Counted from the first letter of the stretch, positions 1 to 6,927 are shown. The stretch: 14,408 nt of DNA from SIG565 sp045656145 (GCA_045656145.1 JAZOQP010000017.1:1-14408), one strand, 5' to 3'. The notes: generated from the letters alone by a model not told the origin. Numbers and translations are program-made.

Positions 1-1
1 T

Positions 2-169
2 AAGAGTGTAACCGTTGTGCGTATGGAGGTGCCTTGCTGCGGCGGTATTGAATATGCTGTGAAAAAGGCTTTGCAAACAAGCGGTAAATTTATCCCGTGG
101 AGAGTTGTTACCATCTCTACCGACGGCAAAATATTAGACTACCGTCAACAGAACGGCAAATACAAGTGA
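2..169 (+). CDS. 4Fe-4S ferredoxin-like protein, C-terminal fragment
   Basis: An open frame enters from the left edge and stops at TGA 167-169, leaving the last 55 residues. The visible part contains VVRMEVPCCGGIEYAVKKAL, then a segment rich in Lys, Val and Thr ending ISTDGKILDY. From memory, this CCGG(I/L)E tail is typical of small clostridial 4Fe-4S dicluster proteins whose N-terminal half carries the cluster-binding cysteines; that half lies outside the window. A role in anaerobic electron transfer is inferred from the family only. The next frame begins 7 bases downstream on the same strand, so both may share a transcript ending at the hairpin 573-604. Family recognition is moderate because only the tail can be read. 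Confidence 0.7.
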   Translation, partial: KSVTVVRMEVPCCGGIEYAVKKALQTSGKFIPWRVVTISTDGKILDYRQQNGKYK

Positions 170-176
170 AGGTGGT

Positions 177-563
177 GTGTTTGATGACCTTTATGATGTG
201 ATTTGGAAGAATATGAGTTATTGGGACATTGTAAATAACTCTACGATATTTAAGGAAGAAAGCATCCCCTTTATTCAGAAAGAAATTTTACCTTATATCG
301 TATCATTCGCAACAAAGTATACAGGAGATACACGATTTTATTTTTTCGTTGATGTTAGTTCTGTTGTAAAAAAATATATAAACCCAAATTTTGATGATTT
401 CTTCATTCCTATAACAGAAGAGTTAATTGAAAAATACGAAGTAAGTGTGAAAGAATATGTAGAAAATCATTCGATAAAAAATCTCATAAGTTTACTGATT
501 GTGGAATTAGCAGAAAATCGGATTAGATTTAGTGCTGAAAGGATTCCAAACAAAGAATTGTGA
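177..563 (+). CDS. hypothetical protein, 128 aa, no recognised family
   Basis: I do not recognise this protein. It is acidic and rich in Ile, Phe, Tyr, Asn and Glu, with no signal peptide, no clear membrane helix and no cysteine. It looks like a mixed alpha/beta cytosolic protein. The start is uncertain. GTG 177 gives 128 residues, but the only good Shine-Dalgarno-like run (AAGGTGG, 169-175) is 1 base away. That run is better placed for ATG 184, which is in another frame and stops after five codons. In-frame ATG 213 with GGAAG at 205-209 is an alternative giving 116 residues. Its base composition is clearly more AT-rich than the flanking ferredoxin tail and guaA. Together with its place beside the guaA 3' end this hints at an acquired cargo gene or a small immunity-type protein, but that is conjecture. 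Confidence 0.55.
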   Translation: MFDDLYDVIWKNMSYWDIVNNSTIFKEESIPFIQKEILPYIVSFATKYTGDTRFYFFVDVSSVVKKYINPNFDDFFIPITEELIEKYEVSVKEYVENHSIKNLISLLIVELAENRIRFSAERIPNKEL

Positions 564-572
564 TTACAAAAA

Positions 573-604
573 AAGATGCTCTGCCGTAAAAAGCAGAGCA
601 TCTT
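573..604. terminator. bidirectional rho-independent terminator
   Basis: A perfect 12-bp stem (AAGATGCTCTGC / GCAGAGCATCTT, arms 573-584 and 593-604) has an 8-base loop. On the plus strand it is followed by GG and six T, ending the 177-563 transcript. On the minus strand it is followed by a run of T (A-tract 567-574), so it could also end transcription arriving from guaA. Confidence 0.85.
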
Positions 605-610
605 GGTTTT

Positions 611-630
611 TTGCTGTCATATTGCTGTCA
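611..630. repeat. tandem 9-bp direct repeat TTGCTGTCA
   Basis: TTGCTGTCA occurs at 611-619 and again at 622-630 (minus strand: TGACAGCAA twice, 11-bp period). It is followed at about 649-676 by an imperfect inverted repeat (AATCCC ... GGGGTT). The whole stretch 605-687 lacks a convincing gene. Paired TGACAGCAA motifs of this kind are, from memory, common beside tyrosine-recombinase genes of Bacillota elements. Here they sit next to the guaA 3' end, so they may be arm-type sites or a scar. The repeat is seen directly; the interpretation is inference. Confidence 0.5.
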
Positions 631-687
631 ATAGCAAAACGAGAACTGTAAAATCCCTTGAAATCAGGGGTTTTCAGATGTGTAGGA

Positions 688-699
688 TTATTCCCACTC
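688..699 (-). other. candidate integration attachment site at the guaA 3' end
   Basis: The last codons of guaA read GAGTGGGAATAA on the minus strand. The 3' end of guaA, around GAGTGGGA, is an established integration hotspot for tyrosine-recombinase genomic islands and ICEs. Only one copy is present in this window, so no pair of att repeats can be shown. It marks a potential or previously used site. Confidence 0.4.
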
Positions 700-1689
700 A
701 ATTGTTCCGATAGGCTTGGGAGTGAGGTCAAGGAGAACACGGTTGATACCATCTACTTCGTGGGTAATTCTATTAGTGATTTTATGCAAAATCTCATAAG
801 GAATTTCCTCGATAGTGGCTGTCATAGCGTCCTTAGTGTTTACTGCGCGGATGATTGCAGGCCAACCTTCATAGCGGCTTTCATCTTTAACGCCAACACT
901 CTTTATATCCGGAACTGCTATAAAATACTGCCATACCTTTTCTGCAAGGCCGCAGTTATCAAACTCTTCGCGGAGTATTGCATCGGCTTCACGAAGGGCG
1001 TGGAGTCTATCTCTTGTTATAGCGCCAAGGCATCTAACTCCAAGACCGGGGCCGGGGAACGGCTGACGATAAACCATAGCGTGAGGAAGACCTAAGGCTT
1101 CTCCAACTACGCGAACTTCATCCTTAAATAAAAGCTTAATAGGCTCTACTAACTCAAATTTTAAATCCTCAGGCAAGCCACCAACATTGTGATGAGATTT
1201 AACAGCCTTTTTGCCTTCAGCCGCTTTAATACTCTCTAAAATATCGGGATAGATAGTGCCCTGAGCTAAATATGCCACGCCATCGAGCTTTCTTGCTTCA
1301 TCAGCAAAAACTTCAATAAACTCTTTACCGATAATCTTTCTCTTCTTCTCGGGCTCGCTAACATTTGCCAATAGGTCTAAGAAACGATCAGTTGCATCAA
1401 CATAGATAAGGTTTGCATCAAGTTCTTTACCAAACATATCGATAACAGCTTCGCTTTCTCCCTTACGCATAAGGCCATGGTTAACATGAACGCAAACAAG
1501 CTGTTTGCCGATAGCCTTAATCAAAAGAGCTGCTACTACCGAAGAATCTACACCGCCGGAAAGCGCTAAAAGAACCTTTTTATCGCCTACCTGACGTCTT
1601 ACCTCTTCAACCTGCTCGGCAATAAACTTATCTGCCAAGGCTTTAGTTGTTATTCTTTCCATATTTTCGGGTCTTACATTTGAACTCAT
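688..1689 (-). CDS. guaA: GMP synthase ATP-pyrophosphatase subunit (no glutaminase domain)
   Basis: This enzyme converts XMP to GMP: it adenylates XMP with ATP and then aminates it, the last step of guanine nucleotide synthesis. The 333 residues hold the N-type ATP-pyrophosphatase P-loop SGGVDSS (44-50), the QGTIYPD motif (143-149), KSHHNVGGLP (164-173), the RQPFPGPGL loop (208-216) and the C-terminal dimerisation domain ending KPIGTIEWE. Usual bacterial GuaA is about 510 residues with an N-terminal class I glutaminase domain. That domain is absent here, giving the split architecture known from archaeal GuaAb. The start is ATG 1689 with GGGGGAG (1695-1701) five bases upstream. That ribosome site touches the stop codon of the CofE-like gene, so the two are co-transcribed and probably translationally coupled. 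A separate glutaminase subunit or direct use of ammonia would be needed; none is encoded in the window. Confidence 0.95.
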   Translation of the reverse strand: MSSNVRPENMERITTKALADKFIAEQVEEVRRQVGDKKVLLALSGGVDSSVVAALLIKAIGKQLVCVHVNHGLMRKGESEAVIDMFGKELDANLIYVDATDRFLDLLANVSEPEKKRKIIGKEFIEVFADEARKLDGVAYLAQGTIYPDILESIKAAEGKKAVKSHHNVGGLPEDLKFELVEPIKLLFKDEVRVVGEALGLPHAMVYRQPFPGPGLGVRCLGAITRDRLHALREADAILREEFDNCGLAEKVWQYFIAVPDIKSVGVKDESRYEGWPAIIRAVNTKDAMTATIEEIPYEILHKITNRITHEVDGINRVLLDLTPKPIGTIEWE

Positions 1690-1701
1690 TATATCTCCCC
1701 C

Positions 1702-2901
1702 TTAGTTATTAGTGTAATTATCGAAATATCCCTGAATTAAAACAACGGGAGTTCCCTTATCTCCTGAACCACTGGTTAAATCACAAAGGGAGCCGATTAA
1801 ATCGGTTAACTGACGGGGAGTTGTGCCCTGAGCCGCCATATTTCCTACTAATGAAGAACCATCCTTAGCCTTAATGCTATCGCTTATAGCCTTTTTGAGT
1901 TCTTCACCGGATAAATCTTTAAAATCATTATCGGCTAAATACTTAAGCTTTAACTCGTTGGGTGTACCAATAAGGCCATCGGTAAATGCGGGAGAAACAA
2001 CCGGGTCGGCAAGTTCCCAAATTTTACCCTGCGGGTCTTTAAAGGCGCCATCGCCATAAACCATAACCTCAACATGCTTACCTGTTTTATCGGCAATTCT
2101 TGACTGAATATCAAGAACTAATTCTTTACACTCTCTTGGGAATAATTTAATGGTTTCTTCGGTTGATTTATTGGAACCTAAAAGACCATATTTTTCATTG
2201 CAACCGCTTCCGTTTACCGAAGAATTTAAAATTTCATCGAGGCCATAAACAACCTTAGCACCGGCTGCCTTTAAAAGTCTCTTTGTGCGAACACGGGTAT
2301 GAATATCACAGCAAAGAACCTTATCGGTATAATCCAAAATTGCTTTGGGCTGATTTGCAAAGATAATTTCAACCTCAGCGCCACACTCTTTAATGAGGTT
2401 GCCATAGTATTCAACATAGTCAACCCCTGTGAATTCAAGCTTTTGAACACCGAATACCTCACGATAACGCTCAAGAGATAAAACATCAGAATATGGATTA
2501 ATTCCGGCTTCATCGATAAGGTCATAGGTAGCAAGCGAGTTACCAACCTCATCCGACGGATAGGAAAGCATTAAAACAACCTTATCTACACCCTTTGCAA
2601 TACCCTTTAAGCATATAGCAAAACGGTTACGAGAAAGTATAGGGAAAATAACGCCGACTGTTCCGCCGCCGAATTTCTCCTTAACATCTGCCGCAATATC
2701 ATCGATATGCGCATAGTTACCCTGCGAACGAGCCACGATAGATTCGGTAAGGGCAATAACATCACGGTCTCTCATTGAGAAGCCTTCGCTATCGGCTGCT
2801 TCAAGAACACTATTTGCCACGATTTCCGCTAAGTTATCTCCCGGGCGGATAATGGGGCAACGAATACCGCGCGATACTGTGCCAACTTTTCTTTCCTTCA
2901 T
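1702..2901 (-). CDS. CofE-like protein (coenzyme F420-0:L-glutamate ligase family)
   Basis: The N-terminal part resembles CofE/FbiB-type ligases, which in F420-producing organisms add glutamate to F420-0 using GTP. Visible family signatures are PIIRPGDNLAEIV (16-28) and DVIALTESIVARSQGN (47-62), followed by a Gly-rich segment (78-83). The last 150 or so residues are an extension I cannot assign. I chose ATG 2901 (399 aa): GAAGGAA at 2908-2914 lies six bases upstream. The frame could extend to a TTG at 2925, but that has no ribosome site. The product is probably cytosolic. It is first in an operon with guaA, 12 bases apart. Many Clostridia that are not known to make F420 carry such homologues, so the real substrate is unknown. 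A GTP-linked amide ligase role beside guanine nucleotide synthesis is an inference only. Confidence 0.8.
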   Translation of the reverse strand: MKERKVGTVSRGIRCPIIRPGDNLAEIVANSVLEAADSEGFSMRDRDVIALTESIVARSQGNYAHIDDIAADVKEKFGGGTVGVIFPILSRNRFAICLKGIAKGVDKVVLMLSYPSDEVGNSLATYDLIDEAGINPYSDVLSLERYREVFGVQKLEFTGVDYVEYYGNLIKECGAEVEIIFANQPKAILDYTDKVLCCDIHTRVRTKRLLKAAGAKVVYGLDEILNSSVNGSGCNEKYGLLGSNKSTEETIKLFPRECKELVLDIQSRIADKTGKHVEVMVYGDGAFKDPQGKIWELADPVVSPAFTDGLIGTPNELKLKYLADNDFKDLSGEELKKAISDSIKAKDGSSLVGNMAAQGTTPRQLTDLIGSLCDLTSGSGDKGTPVVLIQGYFDNYTNN

Positions 2902-2969
2902 TTTATATTCCTTCTTTCTGCCCAAATTAACGGACGCTCAAATTACAAATGGATTTTATATAATATAAT

Positions 2970-2998
2970 ATTATATAAAAAAATTGCTCGCTTGTCTA
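2970..2998 (-). promoter_or_regulatory. sigma-A-type promoter for the CofE-like/guaA operon
   Basis: Minus-strand -35 TAGACA (2993-2998), a 17-bp spacer and -10 TATAAT (2970-2975) lie about 69 bases upstream of the ATG at 2901. The surrounding 2926-3039 region is extremely AT-rich. I saw no purine riboswitch-like fold in the short leader. Confidence 0.7.
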
Positions 2999-3039
2999 TA
3001 CAAACGCGCAAATTTTTTAAAAATTTTTTTTACAATTTT

Positions 3040-3942
3040 TTACATTATAGCACTAAGCATTAACATTTCCCGAATTTTTAAATAAATTTCCACTGCCATA
3101 TCGGTTGGCAATGGGTTTTTGCCCTGCCCCACCTCAACCGTGAACGCAGGGCGCGAAAAGGTTTTAATAAACCAATCTTTAAAACCACCGCCAACGGCCA
3201 AGCCTAAGGGCACATCCAAAGCATAACCCGAAGAGGTTGCCATTATTTCGGCCATTTTTTGCGCCCTTGGAATTTCATTCTCGCCAAACTGCCAATATAT
3301 TACCTCGCCCTGCGAATGAAAGGCTACTGCATGGCGGATAATATATGTATTGCAAAGTTCCGAAAGCGCCAATGTTTCAGGTTCGCTCATAGGCGAAAAA
3401 CCACCAAAACGGGTTGGTGCGGGGCCATAAATACCTGATTTTTTCTCAAGTCTTGATAAACTTTGCCAACCCGCATCAAAATTATGATTAATATCCACGC
3501 CTCTGGCGTTTGCATTCCAATGGATAGTATCCCCTAAAGACAGTTTTTCTATTTTTTTGGAAAATATACCGCCCGATGCCGCGCCGTTAATCGAAATTTC
3601 CACACCATCGGGGTTTATAAGGGGCATAATTATAAGGGCTCTTCCCTTCATGGCTCTTTTAACATTAAGTCCCTCAATAGATAAATCGTTCTTTATTGCA
3701 AAGCATAACTGCTCTAAAAACATTAAGAGAATGTTGGTTGTTATATGCTCGCTTCCGTGAAAAGCAGCAGCAAACAGGACATATTCATTCTCTCTGCCTA
3801 TTTTCACATAAGGAATATTGCGCCCCAAAGCGCTTTGCCCTGCAATAGAAAGATGAATAAACGGATACTCGGCAGCGAGTTTTTCGAGCGCTTTTTTTGT
3901 GGCTAAATAATCATATTCTATATTCTTTATAATACTTTCCAT
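3040..3942 (-). CDS. M14-family zinc carboxypeptidase
   Basis: This is a metallopeptidase of the carboxypeptidase A (M14) fold, most like the Bacillus gamma-D-glutamyl-diaminopimelate peptidase group that cleaves peptidoglycan stem peptides. Zinc ligands are visible as H62 and E65 in AFHGSEH, with H209 in AFHSQGE as the third. The substrate-binding stretch RGVDINHNF (147-155), INPDGVE (109-115) and the catalytic glutamate E270 in FTVEVGQG are all present, so it should be active. No signal peptide or membrane segment is seen, which suggests an intracellular enzyme, perhaps acting on recycled muropeptides. Length (300 aa) matches a bare catalytic domain without LysM repeats. The start ATG 3942 follows a GGGGGA ribosome site. 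It lies between two operons, downstream of the decarboxylase terminator. The exact substrate is not deducible. Confidence 0.88.
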   Translation of the reverse strand: MESIIKNIEYDYLATKKALEKLAAEYPFIHLSIAGQSALGRNIPYVKIGRENEYVLFAAAFHGSEHITTNILLMFLEQLCFAIKNDLSIEGLNVKRAMKGRALIIMPLINPDGVEISINGAASGGIFSKKIEKLSLGDTIHWNANARGVDINHNFDAGWQSLSRLEKKSGIYGPAPTRFGGFSPMSEPETLALSELCNTYIIRHAVAFHSQGEVIYWQFGENEIPRAQKMAEIMATSSGYALDVPLGLAVGGGFKDWFIKTFSRPAFTVEVGQGKNPLPTDMAVEIYLKIREMLMLSAIM

Positions 3943-3995
3943 TTTGGAATCCCCCTTTTAAGAATATATATGTTTAAAAATGGCGCAAAATGAAT

Positions 3996-4018
3996 AAAGG
4001 AAGCATTACGCTTCCTTT
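3996..4018 (-). terminator. terminator hairpin overlapping the decarboxylase stop codon
   Basis: The 9-bp stem AAAGGAAGC / GCTTCCTTT has a 5-base loop (4005-4009) that contains the stop codon of the decarboxylase. On the minus strand it is followed by TTTATTCATTTT, an imperfect T-tract, so some read-through into the M14 peptidase gene is possible. Confidence 0.65.
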
Positions 4019-5316
4019 ACAACATTAATTTCTTCAATTTTATATTCCTTTAAAATGTTTAAAACATTTTTATCAATTATTTCTCCGCTGATAACGGGGG
4101 GCACCGCAGGCGGACAGGTAACGCTTACATCTGAGCAAATCTTACCTAAAGCATCCTTAATAAGAACGGTTTCATTCTTCTTTAACGCCGCATCCCTGAT
4201 GCTCATTTTTCTTTCGGGAATAGTGAAAGAAAGCGGTTCGGCCTTAATTTCTTCCTTTATTTTAATTGAAGAAAAGGCTCTTTTAAGCCTTAAAAAATCT
4301 ATTTGCGAATTGAACGGAGAAATCATTAAGGTAACAAAATCTTTATCCGAAAACTCACATTCAATTTTCTTTTTTCTTAGAATTTCGGCAAGCGCTTCCC
4401 CGCTGTAACCGCATTTTTTAGCCTGAATGGTTATTTTTAATGGCTCATTTCCGGTAAGTTCAAATCCCTTTCCCGACAGGTATTCTTTTAATTTTTTAAC
4501 CTTTTCGGCAGTTTTTTTGATTTTTTCGGTGGATAAAAATCTATTGCATCCATCAAGGCTTGAAAGAATTAAATAGGATGGACTTGTTGAGGCGAAAAAC
4601 CTCATTTTGCGCTTTGCAATATCTATATAATCTTCATAGCCTTTAGCAATATGTAAATAAGCTCCGCCTGTTAAAACAGGGAGCGTTTTATGGGCAGAAT
4701 CGGCGCACATAGCGGCTCCCAAATCTATTGGATGGCAGCTCTCTTTAAGAAATTTCAAATACGCACCATGAGCATTATCCACAAGCAGTGGCACCGAATA
4801 TTTCTTAGCAACACTCGCCAAAGCCTTAATATCTGCTATATTACCAAGATAATCGGGGCTTGTTAAATAGATGGCATCAGGCATTTTTTCTAGACTTTTA
4901 AGAGCATTCTCAAGCGCCTCTTTTGTTACATTGCACTCGGTCAAAGTTTGCCTTTCGGTTTCAATCCATCTAACATCAATATCAAACACCGCACAAGCTC
5001 TAACAAAGGATGAATGAATATTCCTTGCCGCTAAAATAAGCGGTTTCCCATTTGCCTTTTCGGAAATAACGCCGAGCATAGCTTTAATGCAAAGGGTTGA
5101 GCCTTCGGCCGAATAGATAGATGCGGCACTTCCGAAAAGCTTTGCAGCATTTTCTTGACTTGCTTTTAAAATACTACTTTCGCTATATAAAACATCGGCG
5201 CCCTTGATTTCGGTAATATCAAATTTTGAAATCTTACCCTTATGCCCCGGCATATGAAAACGCGTTATTCTTTTTTTGCTATATTCTTTTAAAAAGTTAT
5301 AAACGGGTGTTTCCAT
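4006..5316 (-). CDS. PLP-dependent Orn/Lys/Arg decarboxylase-family protein
   Basis: This belongs to the fold-type I PLP enzymes that decarboxylate arginine, lysine or ornithine to polyamine precursors (the SpeA/YaaO branch of Bacillota). Residues include the N-terminal FHMPGHKG signature (20-27), the aspartate that holds the pyridine nitrogen in VDNAHGAY (179-186) and the Schiff-base lysine K210 in ADSAHKTLP. At 436 aa it is somewhat shorter than the roughly 480-aa YaaO type. It has no N-terminal wing domain. Its ATG (5314-5316) starts one base after the stop codon of scfB, with GAGGAG inside the end of scfB, so translation is coupled to the maturase. Substrate specificity cannot be read from the sequence. 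Linkage to the SCIFF genes may be incidental or may mean shared regulation. Confidence 0.87.
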   Translation of the reverse strand: METPVYNFLKEYSKKRITRFHMPGHKGKISKFDITEIKGADVLYSESSILKASQENAAKLFGSAASIYSAEGSTLCIKAMLGVISEKANGKPLILAARNIHSSFVRACAVFDIDVRWIETERQTLTECNVTKEALENALKSLEKMPDAIYLTSPDYLGNIADIKALASVAKKYSVPLLVDNAHGAYLKFLKESCHPIDLGAAMCADSAHKTLPVLTGGAYLHIAKGYEDYIDIAKRKMRFFASTSPSYLILSSLDGCNRFLSTEKIKKTAEKVKKLKEYLSGKGFELTGNEPLKITIQAKKCGYSGEALAEILRKKKIECEFSDKDFVTLMISPFNSQIDFLRLKRAFSSIKIKEEIKAEPLSFTIPERKMSIRDAALKKNETVLIKDALGKICSDVSVTCPPAVPPVISGEIIDKNVLNILKEYKIEEINVVKEA

Positions 5317-5317
5317 T

Positions 5318-6691
5318 TTACTCCTCGCTGAGCGCCACCTGCATCATAACAGCGCACTCAATTCTCTTTTTGAAAAGCTCGCAACCATACTCATAAACGC
5401 CCCTTACATCGCCTGTGGCGTGATAAGAGTTTGCTGCACATCCGCCCGAGCAATAAAGTCTTGCCCAGCATTCTTTACATTCAGGTCTTGAATAGGCATT
5501 TAAGTTTCTGAATTTGTTTTGAGTTTCTTTATTTTTTACGCCCTCAAAAACATTACCCAAAAGGTATTTTTCATCGCCCACAAACTGATGGCAGGGGTAT
5601 AGGTCGCCCCAAGGGGTTACCGCCATATATTCAGTACCCGAGCCACAACCTGTAATGCGCTTATAAATACAAGGGCCGTTTTGCAAATCTAACATATAGT
5701 GATAGAATGTAAAGCCATTGCCCTTTCTTTGCCTTTTGATCATTTCTTTAGCCAATATTTCATATTGTTCTTTGATTATCGGCATATCCTCGCTAGTTAA
5801 GGCATAGGGGTCATTCGGTGGGCAAACAACCGGCTCCATGCTAAGCTCCTTAAAGCCTAAATCGGCCATGTGGAAGATATCATTTGTAAAATCAACATTA
5901 TTATGGGTAAATGTTCCGCGCATATAATAATCTTTATTACCTCTTGCTTCTACCAGCTTTTTAAACTTCGGAACAATTTTTTCATAACTTCCAAGTCCCG
6001 CATAATCAACGCGGAAGTGGTCATGAATATGCTTTCTGCCATCAAGGCTTAGAACAACATTACTCATTTCCCTATTGGCAAAATCAATCACATCATCATC
6101 TATTAACATTCCATTGGTGGTTAAAGTGAAGCGGAAGTTTTTATTATGCTCCTTTTCCACCTTTCTCGCATATTCAACGAGTTTTTTCACAACATCCCAA
6201 TTCATTAAAGGCTCGCCGCCGAAAAAGTCGACCTCTAAATTTCTGCGGTTGCCTGAATTGGCAATAAGAAAATCGAAAGCGGCTTTACCAACCTCAAAAC
6301 TCATAAGAGCTCTATCCCCTTGGTACTTACCTTGGGAAGCGAAGCAATAAGAGCAGTTAAGATTACAGGTGTGCGCCACATGAAGACAAAGAGCCTTTAT
6401 AACATTAGAATTATTCTTATAGTTTTCGGCAAGTTCTTCATAAGGGTCGGAACTGAAAAGTTTACCGCTTTTTTCAAGTTCGGCAATATCTTCCAAACAT
6501 TCTTCGATTTCTTTTTCGTTAACATCCGGCATATCGGCATATTTTTCTAAAATAAATGCCTTTATTTCTTCTTCAGAATGGCTTTTATACATTTCAATAA
6601 TATCATAAGCCACACTATCAACCGAATGAACGCTACCTGACGCCGTATCTAAAACAATATTATATTCATTTAATTTATATTGATGTACCAT
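5318..6691 (-). CDS. scfB: radical SAM SCIFF peptide maturase (thioether-forming)
   Basis: The enzyme uses S-adenosylmethionine and iron-sulfur clusters to make Cys-to-Thr thioether cross-links in the SCIFF precursor peptide, in the cytosol. Numbered from ATG 6691 (457 aa), an N-terminal peptide-recognition (RRE-like) region begins MVHQYKLNEYNIVLD. The radical SAM motif CNLNCSYC (C109, C113, C116) and FFGGEP follow. A C-terminal SPASM domain has CHQF and the cluster CKECWARLYCSGGC. The start is set by GGAGAAG just upstream of ATG 6691; an in-frame TTG at 6703 lies inside the region of the preceding terminator T-tract and has no ribosome site. The precursor gene scfA lies 57 bases upstream, past a hairpin. 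The decarboxylase gene follows after one base. Match to the family is close over the whole length. Confidence 0.95.
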   Translation of the reverse strand: MVHQYKLNEYNIVLDTASGSVHSVDSVAYDIIEMYKSHSEEEIKAFILEKYADMPDVNEKEIEECLEDIAELEKSGKLFSSDPYEELAENYKNNSNVIKALCLHVAHTCNLNCSYCFASQGKYQGDRALMSFEVGKAAFDFLIANSGNRRNLEVDFFGGEPLMNWDVVKKLVEYARKVEKEHNKNFRFTLTTNGMLIDDDVIDFANREMSNVVLSLDGRKHIHDHFRVDYAGLGSYEKIVPKFKKLVEARGNKDYYMRGTFTHNNVDFTNDIFHMADLGFKELSMEPVVCPPNDPYALTSEDMPIIKEQYEILAKEMIKRQRKGNGFTFYHYMLDLQNGPCIYKRITGCGSGTEYMAVTPWGDLYPCHQFVGDEKYLLGNVFEGVKNKETQNKFRNLNAYSRPECKECWARLYCSGGCAANSYHATGDVRGVYEYGCELFKKRIECAVMMQVALSEE

Positions 6692-6705
6692 ATTCTTCTC
6701 CAAAG

Positions 6706-6738
6706 AAAAACGCTGTAAGGTAATTGCCCTACAGCGTT
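6706..6738 (-). terminator. intergenic hairpin between scfA and scfB (partial terminator)
   Basis: Stem AACGCTGTA / TACAGCGTT (6709-6717 and 6730-6738), with two extra G-C pairs after one mismatch, is followed on the minus strand by TTTTTCTTT. It lies after the SCIFF stop codon and before the maturase ribosome site. A leaky terminator here would give much more peptide mRNA than maturase mRNA. Confidence 0.8.
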
Positions 6739-6748
6739 ATCAAGCAAA

Positions 6749-6895
6749 TTAGTTGTTTTTGTTTTCACATTTCTGATTAGCAACGCCGCAGGAAGTTTTG
6801 CAAGCAGACTGGCAAGAAGTCTGACACTCACCGCAACCGCCGTTTTTAACAGTTTTTGTGATATCCTTTGTTACAACAGTTTTAATTCTGGTCAT
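6749..6895 (-). CDS. scfA: SCIFF six-cysteine ribosomal peptide precursor
   Basis: This 48-residue precursor is the substrate of the adjacent radical SAM enzyme. It begins MTRIKTVVTKDITK and has six cysteines at 21, 24, 28, 32, 36 and 43 (spacing CX2CX3CX3CX3CX6C). The core GCGECQTSCQSACKTSCGVA is nearly the family consensus, with threonines at 26 and 34 as possible thioether acceptors. SCIFF is almost universal in Clostridia, but its mature function and whether the leader is removed are unknown. ATG 6895 has AGGAG eight bases upstream and a consensus promoter at 6928-6956. No exporter or protease gene is visible next to it. The peptide ends in an Asn/Lys-rich tail before the hairpin 6706-6738. 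Confidence 0.96.
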   Translation of the reverse strand: MTRIKTVVTKDITKTVKNGGCGECQTSCQSACKTSCGVANQKCENKNN

Positions 6896-6927
6896 TAAAA
6901 TCACTCCTAAACTTATTCTTTAGATTA

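Noticed and set aside
564..752. 62-aa minus-strand frame across the terminator and the guaA end
   Set aside because: It overlaps guaA in another frame, runs through the terminator hairpin and has no ribosome site. It may contain relic sequence but is not a gene.
658..1095. 145-aa plus-strand frame
   Set aside because: It lies entirely antisense to the well-supported guaA frame and shows no family motifs.
2902..2925. TTG start extending the CofE-like protein by eight residues
   Set aside because: No Shine-Dalgarno sequence is placed for it, whereas GAAGGAA is ideally placed for ATG 2901, and the extension overlaps that ribosome site.
2902..3039. Purine or other riboswitch upstream of the CofE-like/guaA operon
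   Set aside because: The promoter leaves only about 60 bases of leader, AT-rich and without the paired elements or conserved loops of a purine aptamer.
6692..6703. TTG start adding four residues to the SCIFF maturase
   Set aside because: The TTG sits at the edge of the terminator T-tract and overlaps the ribosome site of ATG 6691. Known maturases begin with MVHQYK-like sequence.
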